Shown one piece after another: positions 53,635 to 62,517 of a stretch of 64,000 nucleotides of DNA. Below the pieces are notes generated by a model. That model was not told where the DNA came from. It made no database searches and worked only from the letters and a program-made list of their open reading frames with translations. The DNA is from Lactiplantibacillus brownii (GTDB lineage Bacteria; Bacillota; Bacilli; Lactobacillales; Lactobacillaceae): assembly GCF_031085375.1 (NCBI RefSeq), contig NZ_JAVCWF010000001.1, forward strand, positions 1,674,001 to 1,738,000. Direction: 5' to 3'. The first letter of the stretch is position 1; each line of letters starts with the position of its first letter. The translations under genes and the position numbers were made by a program.

Positions 53635-54120
53635 CTAGTTACGATTTAATAATATCTGGTCTAACCCTAATTTATCGAGGTCAGTTTGGTCAAATGCCAC
53701 CTGTTGCAAAGCAACCTTTTTACGTGCAATCAAACGCATCGCGTAGGCATCATTGTGATAATTACGTAAATAGTGAATCTTAGTGATTCCCGCTTGGAGC
53801 AGCATCTTTGTACACTGCAAACAAGGAAAATCAGTCACATAAATTTCAGCTCCGGCCGTGGCGGCACCAAACTTGGCGCATTGCAAAATCGCATTCATTT
53901 CAGCGTGAATGGTCCGCATACAATGGCCGTCAACTAAATAACACCCTTCATCGATACAATGCACGTCCCCAGACACAGAACCATTATAACCACCAGCGAT
54001 AATACGCTTATCACGCACGATTGTTGCCCCGACGGATAATCGTTCACAAGTACTACGCGTGGATAACAAAACGGCCTGCATCATAAAATACTGATCCCAA
54101 GGAATTCGTTGATCTTTCAT
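53635..54120 (-). CDS. comEB: ComEB/dCMP deaminase
   Basis: A zinc enzyme that deaminates dCMP to dUMP for dTTP synthesis, often found in the com operon. The 161-residue protein has the zinc-dependent deaminase motifs HAEMNAI (His and catalytic Glu) and PCLQCTKML (two Cys), with a further Cys/His cluster (VHCIDEGC and CMRTIHAE) typical of dCMP deaminases. It is followed with no gap by comEC. Its role in competence itself is doubtful. Confidence 0.95.
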   Translation of the reverse strand: MKDQRIPWDQYFMMQAVLLSTRSTCERLSVGATIVRDKRIIAGGYNGSVSGDVHCIDEGCYLVDGHCMRTIHAEMNAILQCAKFGAATAGAEIYVTDFPCLQCTKMLLQAGITKIHYLRNYHNDAYAMRLIARKKVALQQVAFDQTDLDKLGLDQILLNRN

Positions 54121-54172
54121 TATTTTGCCTCGCTTTCAATGACAGTAGTATACCAAATTGTCAGGCATCCGA

Positions 54173-54925
54173 CTAGACAGTCAGTTGGTCTTTAAATTTA
54201 GCCAAGGTTTTTTCCCCGATACCGCCCACCTTAGTCAATTCAGAAACACTTTTAAAGCCACCATGTTGGTCACGGTAAGCAATAATCTTTTCAGCCTTCT
54301 TTTGACCCACGCCAGACAATTTCTGTAACGCCGCGACATCCGCAGTATTCAAATTGATTGTCCTATTGGTTGGCGCTGAAGCACCAGCGACACCCGCTAC
54401 CGATTTAGCCTTAGTGACGGGTGTGGCTGTGCTACCGCTCGCACCGGTATTGGCAGTTGCTGGCACACTCGCAGCTGGCTTGGCAATGGTTGTGGCAGGT
54501 TGTTCGCCCTTAGCTGGCACGTAGATGACCTGCTGATCTGTCACTTTTGCCGCCAAATTAACTTGCGTTTGATCCGCTTGTGGCAGCATCCCTTGCGCGA
54601 GTGATAGGACATCCGCGACCCGCATCTCAGGCTTGACCTGATAGATTCCAGGTTGCTTTACGGCCCCTTTCACGTCCACATAGGCCGGACCACTGGCAGT
54701 ATGCGTCGCCATGGCAACTTTAGCGCTACTGGCTTGCTGCTGTGACGGCTTGCTGGCATGCGACGATGAACTGGGTGCTAGCGCCGCATCCGCCGGGCCA
54801 GGCGTCACTGGTGGCCGTAATCCGGCAACTAAGATGATCACACCAATACCTAAGCAGCTGATGAGCCCTACAACACTGGTGATAAGGCGATGAGTTTTAA
54901 CCCAACTAATAATTTCGATTCTCAT
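54173..54925 (-). CDS. comEA: ComEA DNA receptor
   Basis: A membrane-anchored dsDNA receptor for transformation. The 250-residue protein has an N-terminal membrane helix (about 14-35), a Ser/Ala/Thr/Pro linker, an SLBB-type domain (about 83-140: VDVKGAVKQPGIYQV), a second Ala/Thr-rich linker, then a C-terminal helix-hairpin-helix pair (about 188-248: INLNTADVAALQKLSGVGQKK..., VSELTKVGGIGEKTL). It is the first gene of comEA-comEB-comEC-holA. The locus looks intact, though no competence induction box was recognised. Confidence 0.95.
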   Translation of the reverse strand: MRIEIISWVKTHRLITSVVGLISCLGIGVIILVAGLRPPVTPGPADAALAPSSSSHASKPSQQQASSAKVAMATHTASGPAYVDVKGAVKQPGIYQVKPEMRVADVLSLAQGMLPQADQTQVNLAAKVTDQQVIYVPAKGEQPATTIAKPAASVPATANTGASGSTATPVTKAKSVAGVAGASAPTNRTINLNTADVAALQKLSGVGQKKAEKIIAYRDQHGGFKSVSELTKVGGIGEKTLAKFKDQLTV

Positions 54926-55017
54926 AATTTCCCTCCTAACACCTAATAGTTACGTAGAAGGTTGGCAAAGCCCATGTTGGAAATCAAAATTAAAAGACGT
55001 GACGTTGGGAACTAACA

Positions 55018-55045
55018 AAAAAGACTGTGACTAGTGTCACAATCT
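55018..55045 (-). terminator. Terminator after the SepM/YlbL-like gene
   Basis: A 10-bp stem with one G-U pair (55022-55031 with 55036-55045), loop TAGT, and a T-run on the minus strand, adjoining the stop. Confidence 0.85.
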
Positions 55046-55046
55046 C

Positions 55047-56090
55047 TTAATGTGTCGTTAAATATTTAATTGCTTGGTTAAATGAACTTACAGGAACGAC
55101 CTTCATGGCTGGCGCATAGCGTTTCGCCGTTGCTTTGGCAAGTTGATAATTAGTCTGATGATCTTCTTCCAAGGCCAATAATGCTTTAGTCGGTTTAACG
55201 TATGGTGCAAAGAAAATCGTCGCACCGGCCTTTTTGGCCGCGATAATTTTCTTGTCAATACCACCGATCTCACCCACCGAGCCGTCAGGATTGATGGTTC
55301 CTGTGCCCGCAATCTTACGGCCGTGGCGGATATTTTTACCCGTCAACTGCTGATAAATTTGCAGACTAAACATCAGTCCAGCCGAAGGGCCACCAATTTC
55401 ACCAGGATCAACTTTAACGGGAATCTTCGTTGTTACTTTGACGTTATCGGTCAGACCAACCCCGATACCCGCGCGATGTGTGCTTAATTTGATTAAAGGC
55501 GCCGTGGCCCGTTTTGTCTTGCCATTATGCTGATACGTGATCGTCACCGTTTTTCCAACGCCACGACTCGCAATATACTTCTGATAGCCCTGAGCGGTCG
55601 TAAAATGATGCCCGTCCACTTTTGTAATCGTATCACCGACTTTGACCGCACGCTTAAACTTAGAATTTGCTTGGACTTCTAAGACATAGATGCCACGATA
55701 AGTCTTGTGATAACTGGCATGTGCCGCAGCGTAAGCAGTCGCGATGGCTTCATTGATCGCACTCTGCATATAAAAAGTCTGAACTTTTGCCGCCGTTGCG
55801 TCATCCTGACCATCATTGACCGTGTCTTCACTCACAACCGAATAATGTGGATTTACTTGCGCATACAGCCAAGTAATTGGCCGTGCCGGAGCCTGCAAAA
55901 CAGACGTTAGCATGAATTTTCCTGAACGTTTGTCGGGATGGCCTTTAATTTTAACAAAAGACTTCAAATTATTCGCACTGCCGGGACCTTCAATATAGTA
56001 CGGTAGCGGCACATAAAATAGCCCTAGAATGAGGATCACGACTAAAATGGCAATCCAATAACGATGTAAAATCTGTTTAAACTTAGCCAT
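55047..56090 (-). CDS. Membrane-anchored PDZ-Lon-like serine protease (SepM/YlbL type)
   Basis: A 347-residue protease facing outside. It has an N-terminal membrane helix (about 10-30), a PDZ domain (about 130-200: NSKFKRAVKVGDTITKVDGHHF) and a C-terminal Lon-type proteolytic domain with Ser in EIGGPSAGLMFSL and Lys in GEIGGIDKKIIAAKKAG. The homologue SepM in streptococci matures a peptide pheromone; YlbL in Bacillus acts after DNA damage. The start overlaps the coaD stop. The pheromone or substrate here is unknown. Confidence 0.92.
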   Translation of the reverse strand: MAKFKQILHRYWIAILVVILILGLFYVPLPYYIEGPGSANNLKSFVKIKGHPDKRSGKFMLTSVLQAPARPITWLYAQVNPHYSVVSEDTVNDGQDDATAAKVQTFYMQSAINEAIATAYAAAHASYHKTYRGIYVLEVQANSKFKRAVKVGDTITKVDGHHFTTAQGYQKYIASRGVGKTVTITYQHNGKTKRATAPLIKLSTHRAGIGVGLTDNVKVTTKIPVKVDPGEIGGPSAGLMFSLQIYQQLTGKNIRHGRKIAGTGTINPDGSVGEIGGIDKKIIAAKKAGATIFFAPYVKPTKALLALEEDHQTNYQLAKATAKRYAPAMKVVPVSSFNQAIKYLTTH

Positions 56091-56575
56091 TAGCGTTGTT
56101 CCTTCAAGCGTTGTGTCAGTTGCTTAGCGACTGCGGTTGGCACGTACTCGCTGACATCAGTCCCCATTCTCGCAACTTCTTTGATCAAGCTCGACGAAAA
56201 ATAAGCGTACGGTGGCCGCGCCAATAAACAAACGGTTTCAATCTGTTCATCCAATGACTGGTTCATCCAGGCAATGTCTCGTTCGTAGCCAAAATCCTGT
56301 TCATTCCGCAGGCCCCGAACTAATACCGTCGCGTGCTGAGCAGCCATGAAATCCACCGTCAAACCAGTCGCCGCCTGCACAGTAACATTGGGCAAACTAG
56401 CCACTTCAGCTTCAATCAAACTGACTTTTTCTGCTTTGGTAAATAAGGGTTGTTTACTCGTATTAGTCATTACTGCCACAATGAGCTGATCAAATAACCG
56501 ACTGGCCCGTTTGATCAAATCTAAATGGCCCCGCGTCACGGGATCAAAACTGCCTGGAAAGACTGCAATGGTCAT
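56090..56575 (-). CDS. coaD: Pantetheine-phosphate adenylyltransferase
   Basis: The penultimate step of coenzyme A synthesis: 4'-phosphopantetheine + ATP gives dephospho-CoA. The 161-residue nucleotidyltransferase has GSFDPVTRGHLDLI (T/HxGH signature, here TRGH), RGLRNEQDFGYE and FSSSLIKEVA motifs. It is overlapped with rsmD upstream by 4 bp and with the protease downstream by 1 bp, matching the rsmD-coaD-ylbL order known in Bacillus. Confidence 0.97.
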   Translation of the reverse strand: MTIAVFPGSFDPVTRGHLDLIKRASRLFDQLIVAVMTNTSKQPLFTKAEKVSLIEAEVASLPNVTVQAATGLTVDFMAAQHATVLVRGLRNEQDFGYERDIAWMNQSLDEQIETVCLLARPPYAYFSSSLIKEVARMGTDVSEYVPTAVAKQLTQRLKEQR

Positions 56576-57141
56576 GTTTCAGCCCCCACTTCCAATTTTT
56601 GGTAAATGGTCAGGTGAGTGATCCCATAAGTTTGCCGACGAACCAATTTGAAGCCCGGCAGCTCATCTGGCAAGTCAGCATTCGCATCCGTCTCACAAAT
56701 GATATGACAGCCGGGATTAAGTAACTTCAACTCCTGACACTTGTCAATATCTTTAATAATCTGTTGCTTAGCATATGGTGGATCTAAAAAGACCCAATCA
56801 AAACGCTCATTTTTGACAGCCAATTGTTCCAGCACGCGCTTGGCATCACCTTTAATGATTTCAAACCGTTCCGGCGCCTTGGTCACCGCAACGTTATCTT
56901 TAATGGTTTTGATGGCCTGATACTGACGATCAATAAGTACTGCCTGAGCGACCCCACGTGAAACGGCTTCAATACTCAACCCACCGCTCCCGGCAAACAG
57001 GTCCAGTGACCGACCGCCATCAAAATAAGGCCCGATAATATTAAATAGGGATTCTTTAATTTTATCTGTTGTCGGCCGAGTCTGCATGCCTGGCACGGCT
57101 TTTAACCGCCGGCCCCCAAAATCTCCTGCTACGATTCGCAT
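56572..57141 (-). CDS. rsmD: 16S rRNA (guanine966-N2)-methyltransferase
   Basis: Methylates G966 of 16S rRNA. The 189-residue Rossmann methyltransferase has the start MRIVAGDFGGRRLKAVPG, RPTTDKIKESLFNII, motif I SLDLFAGSGGLSIEA, and the catalytic DPPY (FDWVFLDPPY). Full-length. It overlaps coaD by 4 bp and follows ylbG by 15 bp. Confidence 0.96.
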   Translation of the reverse strand: MRIVAGDFGGRRLKAVPGMQTRPTTDKIKESLFNIIGPYFDGGRSLDLFAGSGGLSIEAVSRGVAQAVLIDRQYQAIKTIKDNVAVTKAPERFEIIKGDAKRVLEQLAVKNERFDWVFLDPPYAKQQIIKDIDKCQELKLLNPGCHIICETDANADLPDELPGFKLVRRQTYGITHLTIYQKLEVGAET

Positions 57142-57156
57142 CTATTCTTCACCAAC

Positions 57157-57453
57157 TTAATCTTCATCATCTACGGGAACGCCAGTCTGTGGCTTAAAGA
57201 AGCCCTTGTCGACCCGTTCACCGAAGTTCATATCAATGTCTGGACGGTAAGAAGGTTCAACCCGCCGCACAAAATTCATTTTTTTGAGTTTGGCCATCGT
57301 AGGCTGAACTTGAGTTTCATCCATGTAAAGGATGACATAGTGCCCTTGACGTGATTGATACTGCAACACGCCAAAGCGCTTCAACTGTCGAATCTGTTTC
57401 ATCGAATGTAGATAAACAATTACTGAACGTCGTGGTTTTATTTTAAATTCCAT
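57157..57453 (-). CDS. ylbG: YlbG family (DUF2129) protein
   Basis: A 98-residue cytoplasmic protein with the family pattern RRSVIVYLHSMKQIRQLKRFG, YVILYMDE and VRRVEPSYRPDI. The function is unknown; the gene is conserved directly upstream of rsmD-coaD in Bacillales and Lactobacillales, as here. AGGTGG precedes the ATG. Confidence 0.9.
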   Translation of the reverse strand: MEFKIKPRRSVIVYLHSMKQIRQLKRFGVLQYQSRQGHYVILYMDETQVQPTMAKLKKMNFVRRVEPSYRPDIDMNFGERVDKGFFKPQTGVPVDDED

Positions 57454-57621
57454 CGAATAGCCACCTCTTTTACTTTCTGTCTTGTTAAATGTTAGGCTAG
57501 ATTACCACGTTCGTCAAGACTTTGTCTCGATTGTCATTTTGGCGTTAAAGTTGCGGGCAAAATGCCTCGCTATAATCGCCATTGATCACGTCAATCGCCA
57601 TAATCAATTGGGCCTCAAAAA

Positions 57622-57657
57622 GGCTGACCAACACTCAGCTCCGAGTATTGATCAGCC
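57622..57657 (-). terminator. Terminator of pyc
   Basis: GGCTGACCAACACTC (57622-57636) pairs with 57643-57657 through three G-U-type positions; T-rich tail on the minus strand, 25 bp past the pyc stop. Confidence 0.85.
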
Positions 57658-57682
57658 CTTTATTTTTCAATTGCTGTTTAAC

Positions 57683-60600
57683 TTACTTAGGCGTGATTTC
57701 CAGTAATAAGTCATCCGTCTGAATGACATCACCCGCACTGACATAGGTGTGCTCGATGACCCCATCTTCTGGTGCTTGAATCGTCGTTTCCATCTTCATC
57801 GCTTCAGTAACCAATAATGGTTGACCCTTTTTAACGGTATCACCCTTCTTAACTAAGAGCTTCAAGACCGAGCCACTCATCGTTGCCCCAACTTCATTTT
57901 CATTAGTTGGTTCAGCCTTGCGTGTGCTTGCGGCCGTTTGATGGACCGAATTATCCTTAACGGTGATTTCTTGATTCTGACCGTTGATACTAAAGTATAG
58001 CGTCCGAATCCCGTCAACATCAGGTTCACTGATCTGATTTAACTTAACGATCATCGTCTTACCACGGGCCAATTCAACATTGACCGTTTCACCTAACCGC
58101 ATCCCTTGGAAGAATGTTGGGGTATCTAATAGTGAAACGTGCCCATATTGTTTGTGTTGCGCTTGATATTCCAAGAAAACTTTTGGATAGAGAATATAGC
58201 TCAAGACTTCTTGTTCAGAAGGTTCGTGACCAACCTTAGGCGCCAATTCTTGCTTAGTGGCTTCAAAGTCTGCCGGTTTCGCCAACGACCCTGGCCGTAC
58301 CGTCAAAGCTTGACGATCTTTCAGGATGATCTTTTGCAATTTCTTAGGGAAACCGCCAACGGGTTGACCAATGTTGCCAGCAAAGAAGTTAATTACTGAT
58401 TCAGGAAAATCTAATTTTTCGCCATGATCATAAACATCATCTGGCGTTAAATTATTCTCCATCATGAATAAGGCCATGTCACCGACCACTTTAGAACTTG
58501 GCGTCACTTTAATGATATCGCCAAACATGTCGTTGACAGTCGCATACATTTCCTTAACTTCTTCCCAACGATCGCCCAATCCTAACGCCTTGGCTTGTTG
58601 TTGCAAGTTCGAATATTGACCACCCGGCATTTGGGTTTGATAAATATCCGTTTGTGGCCCTGTCATCCCATTTGAGAAGTCCTGGTAGTAAGGCCGAATG
58701 CCTTGCCAGTAACGGTTAATCGTCTCGACATTGTTGATATCAACGTTTGGTTGGCGATCATTATGCGCTAATGCATAATACAACGAACTCATCGACGGCT
58801 GACTGGTCGTCCCTGATAAGGCACTAGTAGCCACATCAACCACATCCACACCCGCTTCAACAGCCCGGGCATACGTGAATATCCCATTACCCGTTGTGTC
58901 ATGCGTGTGTAAATGAACTGGCACATCCAAAGCATCCTTCAAAGTTGAGACCAGTTCATAGGCGCCTTCTGGTTTCAAGACGCCAGCCATATCTTTGATG
59001 GCAATGATATCTGAACCAACCGATTGTAGATCCAAAGCCAATTGCTTGTAATAAGCTAAAGAGTATTTCTTCCGCTTAGGATCCATAATATCGCCGGTGT
59101 AACAGATCGTCCCTTCGGCAATCTTACCCGTTTCTTTGACTGCTTGGATACTCTTTTCCATCTGTGGTACCCAGTTCAAACTATCAAAGATCCGGAAGAC
59201 GTCGATACCGCTCTTCGCAGATTCTAAAATAAACTCACGAATAACATTATCGGGATAATTCTGATAACCGACCGCATTGCTACCCCTAAATAACATTTGG
59301 AACAATGTCCGTGGCATTGCTTCTCGGAGTTTCCGGAGCCGATCCCAAGGGTTTTCGTTCAAGAAACGATAAGCCACATCAAAGGTCGCCCCGCCCCACA
59401 TCTCATAGGAGAACAGTTCTGGCAAGGCTTTTTGTGACGCTTCAGCCACTGCCAACATATCCTTCGTTCGCATCCGAGTCGCAAACAAACTCTGATGGGC
59501 ATCACGCATCGTGGTGTCCGTCAATAAAACTTCTTTTTTAGCTAATAACCAGCTTTGTAGCCCGGCTACGCCTTGGTCGTCCAAAACATCTTTGGCCGTG
59601 ATAATTTTCTGATCAATCGGCGCAAAGTTATCTTTGAATTCCACATCAGGATAGTATTTCTTAGAATGTTGTGCGACGTCTGCGAACCCATTGACCGTGG
59701 TATTCCCGATATACTTCAACATTTTATCTTCTTGTTGCGTATCATCTGGGAATTTGAACAATTCTGGGGTGTTATCGATAAACCGTGTGTTGGCTTGCCC
59801 GGCTTGGAAAGTTGGGTGGTCGATCACATTAAGCATGAACGGAATATTCGTCTTCACCCCACGAATATCAAATTCTACTAAGACCCGCCGCATTTTGTGA
59901 ACGGCGGCCTTAAAGTTACGGGCAACCACACAAGCCTTAACCAATAATGAGTCAAAGTAAGGGGTCACAACCGCGCCAGAATACGTGTTACCAGCATCTA
60001 GCCGTACACCATTCCCACCGGGTGACCGGTACGTTTCAATTCGACCAGTATCAGGCATGAAGTTATTGGCAGGATCTTCCGTTGTGACCCGACATTGAAT
60101 CGCAGCGCCTTTATAAGTTAACGCATCTTGATGTGGTAAGTGTAAGTCTTCAAACAAGTCGCCACCCATGGCAATCTTCAATTGCGCATGCACGATGTCG
60201 ATTTCAGTGATCATTTCAGTGACGGTATGTTCAACTTGGACCCGGGGGTTGACTTCCATGAAATAAAACTTGTCACCCTCAACTAAAAATTCAACGGTCG
60301 CGGCATTCAAATAATGAACGTGTTTCATTAGCCGAACCGCCGCGTCGCAAATCTTTTGCCGCAATTCGATTGGTAAAGCGACAGCAGGTGCAAATTCAAT
60401 CACCTTTTGATTCCGACGTTGCACGGAGCAGTCCCGTTCGAATAAGTGCAAAATATTATCATGGGAATCGCCCAGAATCTGGACTTCAATGTGCTTGGGA
60501 TGGGCAATGAATTTTTCTAAGTAGATTTCGTCATCACCAAAAGATTGCATGGCTTCTGAGCGGGCACGATCGAACGCTTCTTGTAATTCGGAAGCTTCAC

Positions 60601-61114
60601 GCACGATCCGCATCCCACGGCCACCACCACCCATGGCAGCTTTGATCATGATTGGGAAACCATATTTTTGTGTAAATTGGAGTGCTTCATTCAAGCTCGT
60701 TACTGGATGCGTTGTGCTTGGAATCGTCGCAACGCCCGCGTCGGCGGCAACTTGTTTTGCGGTGATCTTATCACCAAACATTTCCAATTGTTCCGGCGTT
60801 GGGCCAATGAAGGTTAACCCTTCTTCACCACAACGACGGGCAAAAGTAGCATTTTCGGATAGGAACCCATAGCCGGGATGAATCGCATCGACATGGTTTT
60901 CTTTGGCAATCCGAATAATGTCTTCAATGTCCAAATAAGCTGCAATTGGTGCGAGGCCTTCACCGACTAAGTACGCTTCATCAGCCTTAAAACGGTGAAC
61001 AGAAAATTCATCTTCTTTGGCGTAAATTGCAACGGTCTGCAGGCCCAATTCATGACAAGCCCGGATAACCCGCGTTGCGATTTCACCACGGTTAGCAATT
61101 AATACTTTCTTCAC
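57683..61114 (-). CDS. pyc: Pyruvate carboxylase
   Basis: Makes oxaloacetate from pyruvate, bicarbonate and ATP, feeding aspartate synthesis. The 1143-residue protein has biotin carboxylase (about 1-450, with GGGGRGMRIV and EVNPRVQVEHTVTE), carboxyltransferase (about 530-800: LLTDTTMRDAHQSL, KDMAGVL, HTHDTTGNG), an allosteric/tetramerisation segment and a biotin carrier domain with the biotinyl Lys in VTEAMKMETT. Full length and single chain, as usual in Firmicutes. Monocistronic between ftsW and ylbG. Confidence 0.98.
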   Translation of the reverse strand: MKKVLIANRGEIATRVIRACHELGLQTVAIYAKEDEFSVHRFKADEAYLVGEGLAPIAAYLDIEDIIRIAKENHVDAIHPGYGFLSENATFARRCGEEGLTFIGPTPEQLEMFGDKITAKQVAADAGVATIPSTTHPVTSLNEALQFTQKYGFPIMIKAAMGGGGRGMRIVREASELQEAFDRARSEAMQSFGDDEIYLEKFIAHPKHIEVQILGDSHDNILHLFERDCSVQRRNQKVIEFAPAVALPIELRQKICDAAVRLMKHVHYLNAATVEFLVEGDKFYFMEVNPRVQVEHTVTEMITEIDIVHAQLKIAMGGDLFEDLHLPHQDALTYKGAAIQCRVTTEDPANNFMPDTGRIETYRSPGGNGVRLDAGNTYSGAVVTPYFDSLLVKACVVARNFKAAVHKMRRVLVEFDIRGVKTNIPFMLNVIDHPTFQAGQANTRFIDNTPELFKFPDDTQQEDKMLKYIGNTTVNGFADVAQHSKKYYPDVEFKDNFAPIDQKIITAKDVLDDQGVAGLQSWLLAKKEVLLTDTTMRDAHQSLFATRMRTKDMLAVAEASQKALPELFSYEMWGGATFDVAYRFLNENPWDRLRKLREAMPRTLFQMLFRGSNAVGYQNYPDNVIREFILESAKSGIDVFRIFDSLNWVPQMEKSIQAVKETGKIAEGTICYTGDIMDPKRKKYSLAYYKQLALDLQSVGSDIIAIKDMAGVLKPEGAYELVSTLKDALDVPVHLHTHDTTGNGIFTYARAVEAGVDVVDVATSALSGTTSQPSMSSLYYALAHNDRQPNVDINNVETINRYWQGIRPYYQDFSNGMTGPQTDIYQTQMPGGQYSNLQQQAKALGLGDRWEEVKEMYATVNDMFGDIIKVTPSSKVVGDMALFMMENNLTPDDVYDHGEKLDFPESVINFFAGNIGQPVGGFPKKLQKIILKDRQALTVRPGSLAKPADFEATKQELAPKVGHEPSEQEVLSYILYPKVFLEYQAQHKQYGHVSLLDTPTFFQGMRLGETVNVELARGKTMIVKLNQISEPDVDGIRTLYFSINGQNQEITVKDNSVHQTAASTRKAEPTNENEVGATMSGSVLKLLVKKGDTVKKGQPLLVTEAMKMETTIQAPEDGVIEHTYVSAGDVIQTDDLLLEITPK

Positions 61115-61145
61115 CAGAAACCCCTCATTTCCAAATTAGATTGAC

Positions 61146-62312
61146 TTAACTCTCCTGACGAACTGATGAGGCTCGCGCCATTTTTTCGAGTGACCCAATA
61201 TTTAGTACGAGTCCTAATGATAACGTGAGCACCATCATACTGGAACCGCCGTAACTCATAAATGGAAAAGTAACCCCAGTAATTGGGATCAAGCCGACGA
61301 TTCCCCCAACATTAATAAAAGCCTGAATGGTCAAATAAGCGGCCACTCCGTAACAAACTAAAGTATTGAACGTGTTATTTGAACGAACGCCTATGTAAAT
61401 TGTCCGCCCAACGATCACGAGCAATAACCCCATTACGAGCAGCACCCCGATCAAGCCGAGCTCTTCTGCCGTAATTGACATAATGAAATCAGTATTTGGC
61501 TCTGGTAGATAGCCCCGCTTTTGCAAGCTATTCCCAATACCAACACCGGTAAGACCACCATTTGAAATGGCATAATATGAATTCACCAGCTGCGTCCCAG
61601 CACCGGAAGCCGTCGTAAACGGATTCAAGAAACCAAGAAAACGCCGTAGCTGATAGGAATTCGCTAACACACTTTGAGGAAGGCGACTCATCATGGGAAC
61701 TAATACCAATTGAAATCCCACCACCGCAGTCGCGAAGATTCCCACACCATAAAGGTATGACATCCCACTCGCTAATAAGATCACTGCGGCAATCGCCAAG
61801 TTGATCGTGGCCCCACCAATATCTGGCTGGATCACAATCAACAAGATCATGGCTCCCAGCATCAGTAATTGCGCTGTTAAATCACGTAACTTGGCGGCAC
61901 CTAGTCGCTGTTCTCGTTGCGCAATCATTGCTGAAAGATACACGATCAAATAAAACTTACAAAATTCGGCTGGTTGAATGGACACAGGGCCCAAAACGAT
62001 CCAGCCGGCAGCCCCATTGATAGATTGACCAAATAACCGGAGAACCACCAAGACGCCGATCATGATAAAACCAAACCATCCCCACGGTCTAGTACGCTTA
62101 AAGTAATCAATCTTTAAGTTCATGCAAAATAAGGTAATGATCAGGCCCCCAACGACCCAGATCAACTGACGTAACAAATAGCCAGTTGGTGATGAACCTT
62201 TACCCGCTGCAACGTACGAACTTGAGGAATAAACCATGACGATCCCAATGCCACATAAGATGAGGTACGGGATAAAGAGGACATAGTCCAGGTTGTGCAT
62301 TTTCTTAGACAT
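61146..62312 (-). CDS. ftsW: FtsW/RodA-family peptidoglycan polymerase (FtsW)
   Basis: A SEDS-family glycosyltransferase that polymerises septal peptidoglycan with a partner class B PBP. The 388-residue protein has about ten helices and conserved blocks WIVLGPVSIQPAEFCKF, an IQPDIGGA loop, GLTGVGIGNSLQKRGYLPEPNTDFI and FPFMSYGGSSMM. The ATG at 62312 has AAGGTGG upstream at a rather long distance; an ATG at 62369 would add 19 residues not typical of FtsW. FtsW-pyc-typA neighbourhood supports FtsW over RodA. Confidence 0.92.
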   Translation of the reverse strand: MSKKMHNLDYVLFIPYLILCGIGIVMVYSSSSYVAAGKGSSPTGYLLRQLIWVVGGLIITLFCMNLKIDYFKRTRPWGWFGFIMIGVLVVLRLFGQSINGAAGWIVLGPVSIQPAEFCKFYLIVYLSAMIAQREQRLGAAKLRDLTAQLLMLGAMILLIVIQPDIGGATINLAIAAVILLASGMSYLYGVGIFATAVVGFQLVLVPMMSRLPQSVLANSYQLRRFLGFLNPFTTASGAGTQLVNSYYAISNGGLTGVGIGNSLQKRGYLPEPNTDFIMSITAEELGLIGVLLVMGLLLVIVGRTIYIGVRSNNTFNTLVCYGVAAYLTIQAFINVGGIVGLIPITGVTFPFMSYGGSSMMVLTLSLGLVLNIGSLEKMARASSVRQES

Positions 62313-62460
62313 GACGGTCAAATCCCACCTTAAATAATCTGAGTTTATAGAACGTTTCGTCATGACCATTCTATAAAAGTTCGCTTGCAGTAATTATAGC
62401 ATAGTCGTAATTACCGCAACCTGTGAAATTGTTAATTTGTGCTGACTTTTTAAACTTTTT

Positions 62461-62495
62461 TAACAAAAAAACACGACCCGATTAAGGTCGTGTTT
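62461..62495 (-). terminator. Terminator of typA
   Basis: A perfect 9-bp stem AACACGACC/GGTCGTGTT with a 7-nt loop, A-rich on the left giving a T-run on the minus strand. Confidence 0.9.
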
Positions 62496-62517
62496 TCGAT
62501 TGAAACGTGACGCTGGT

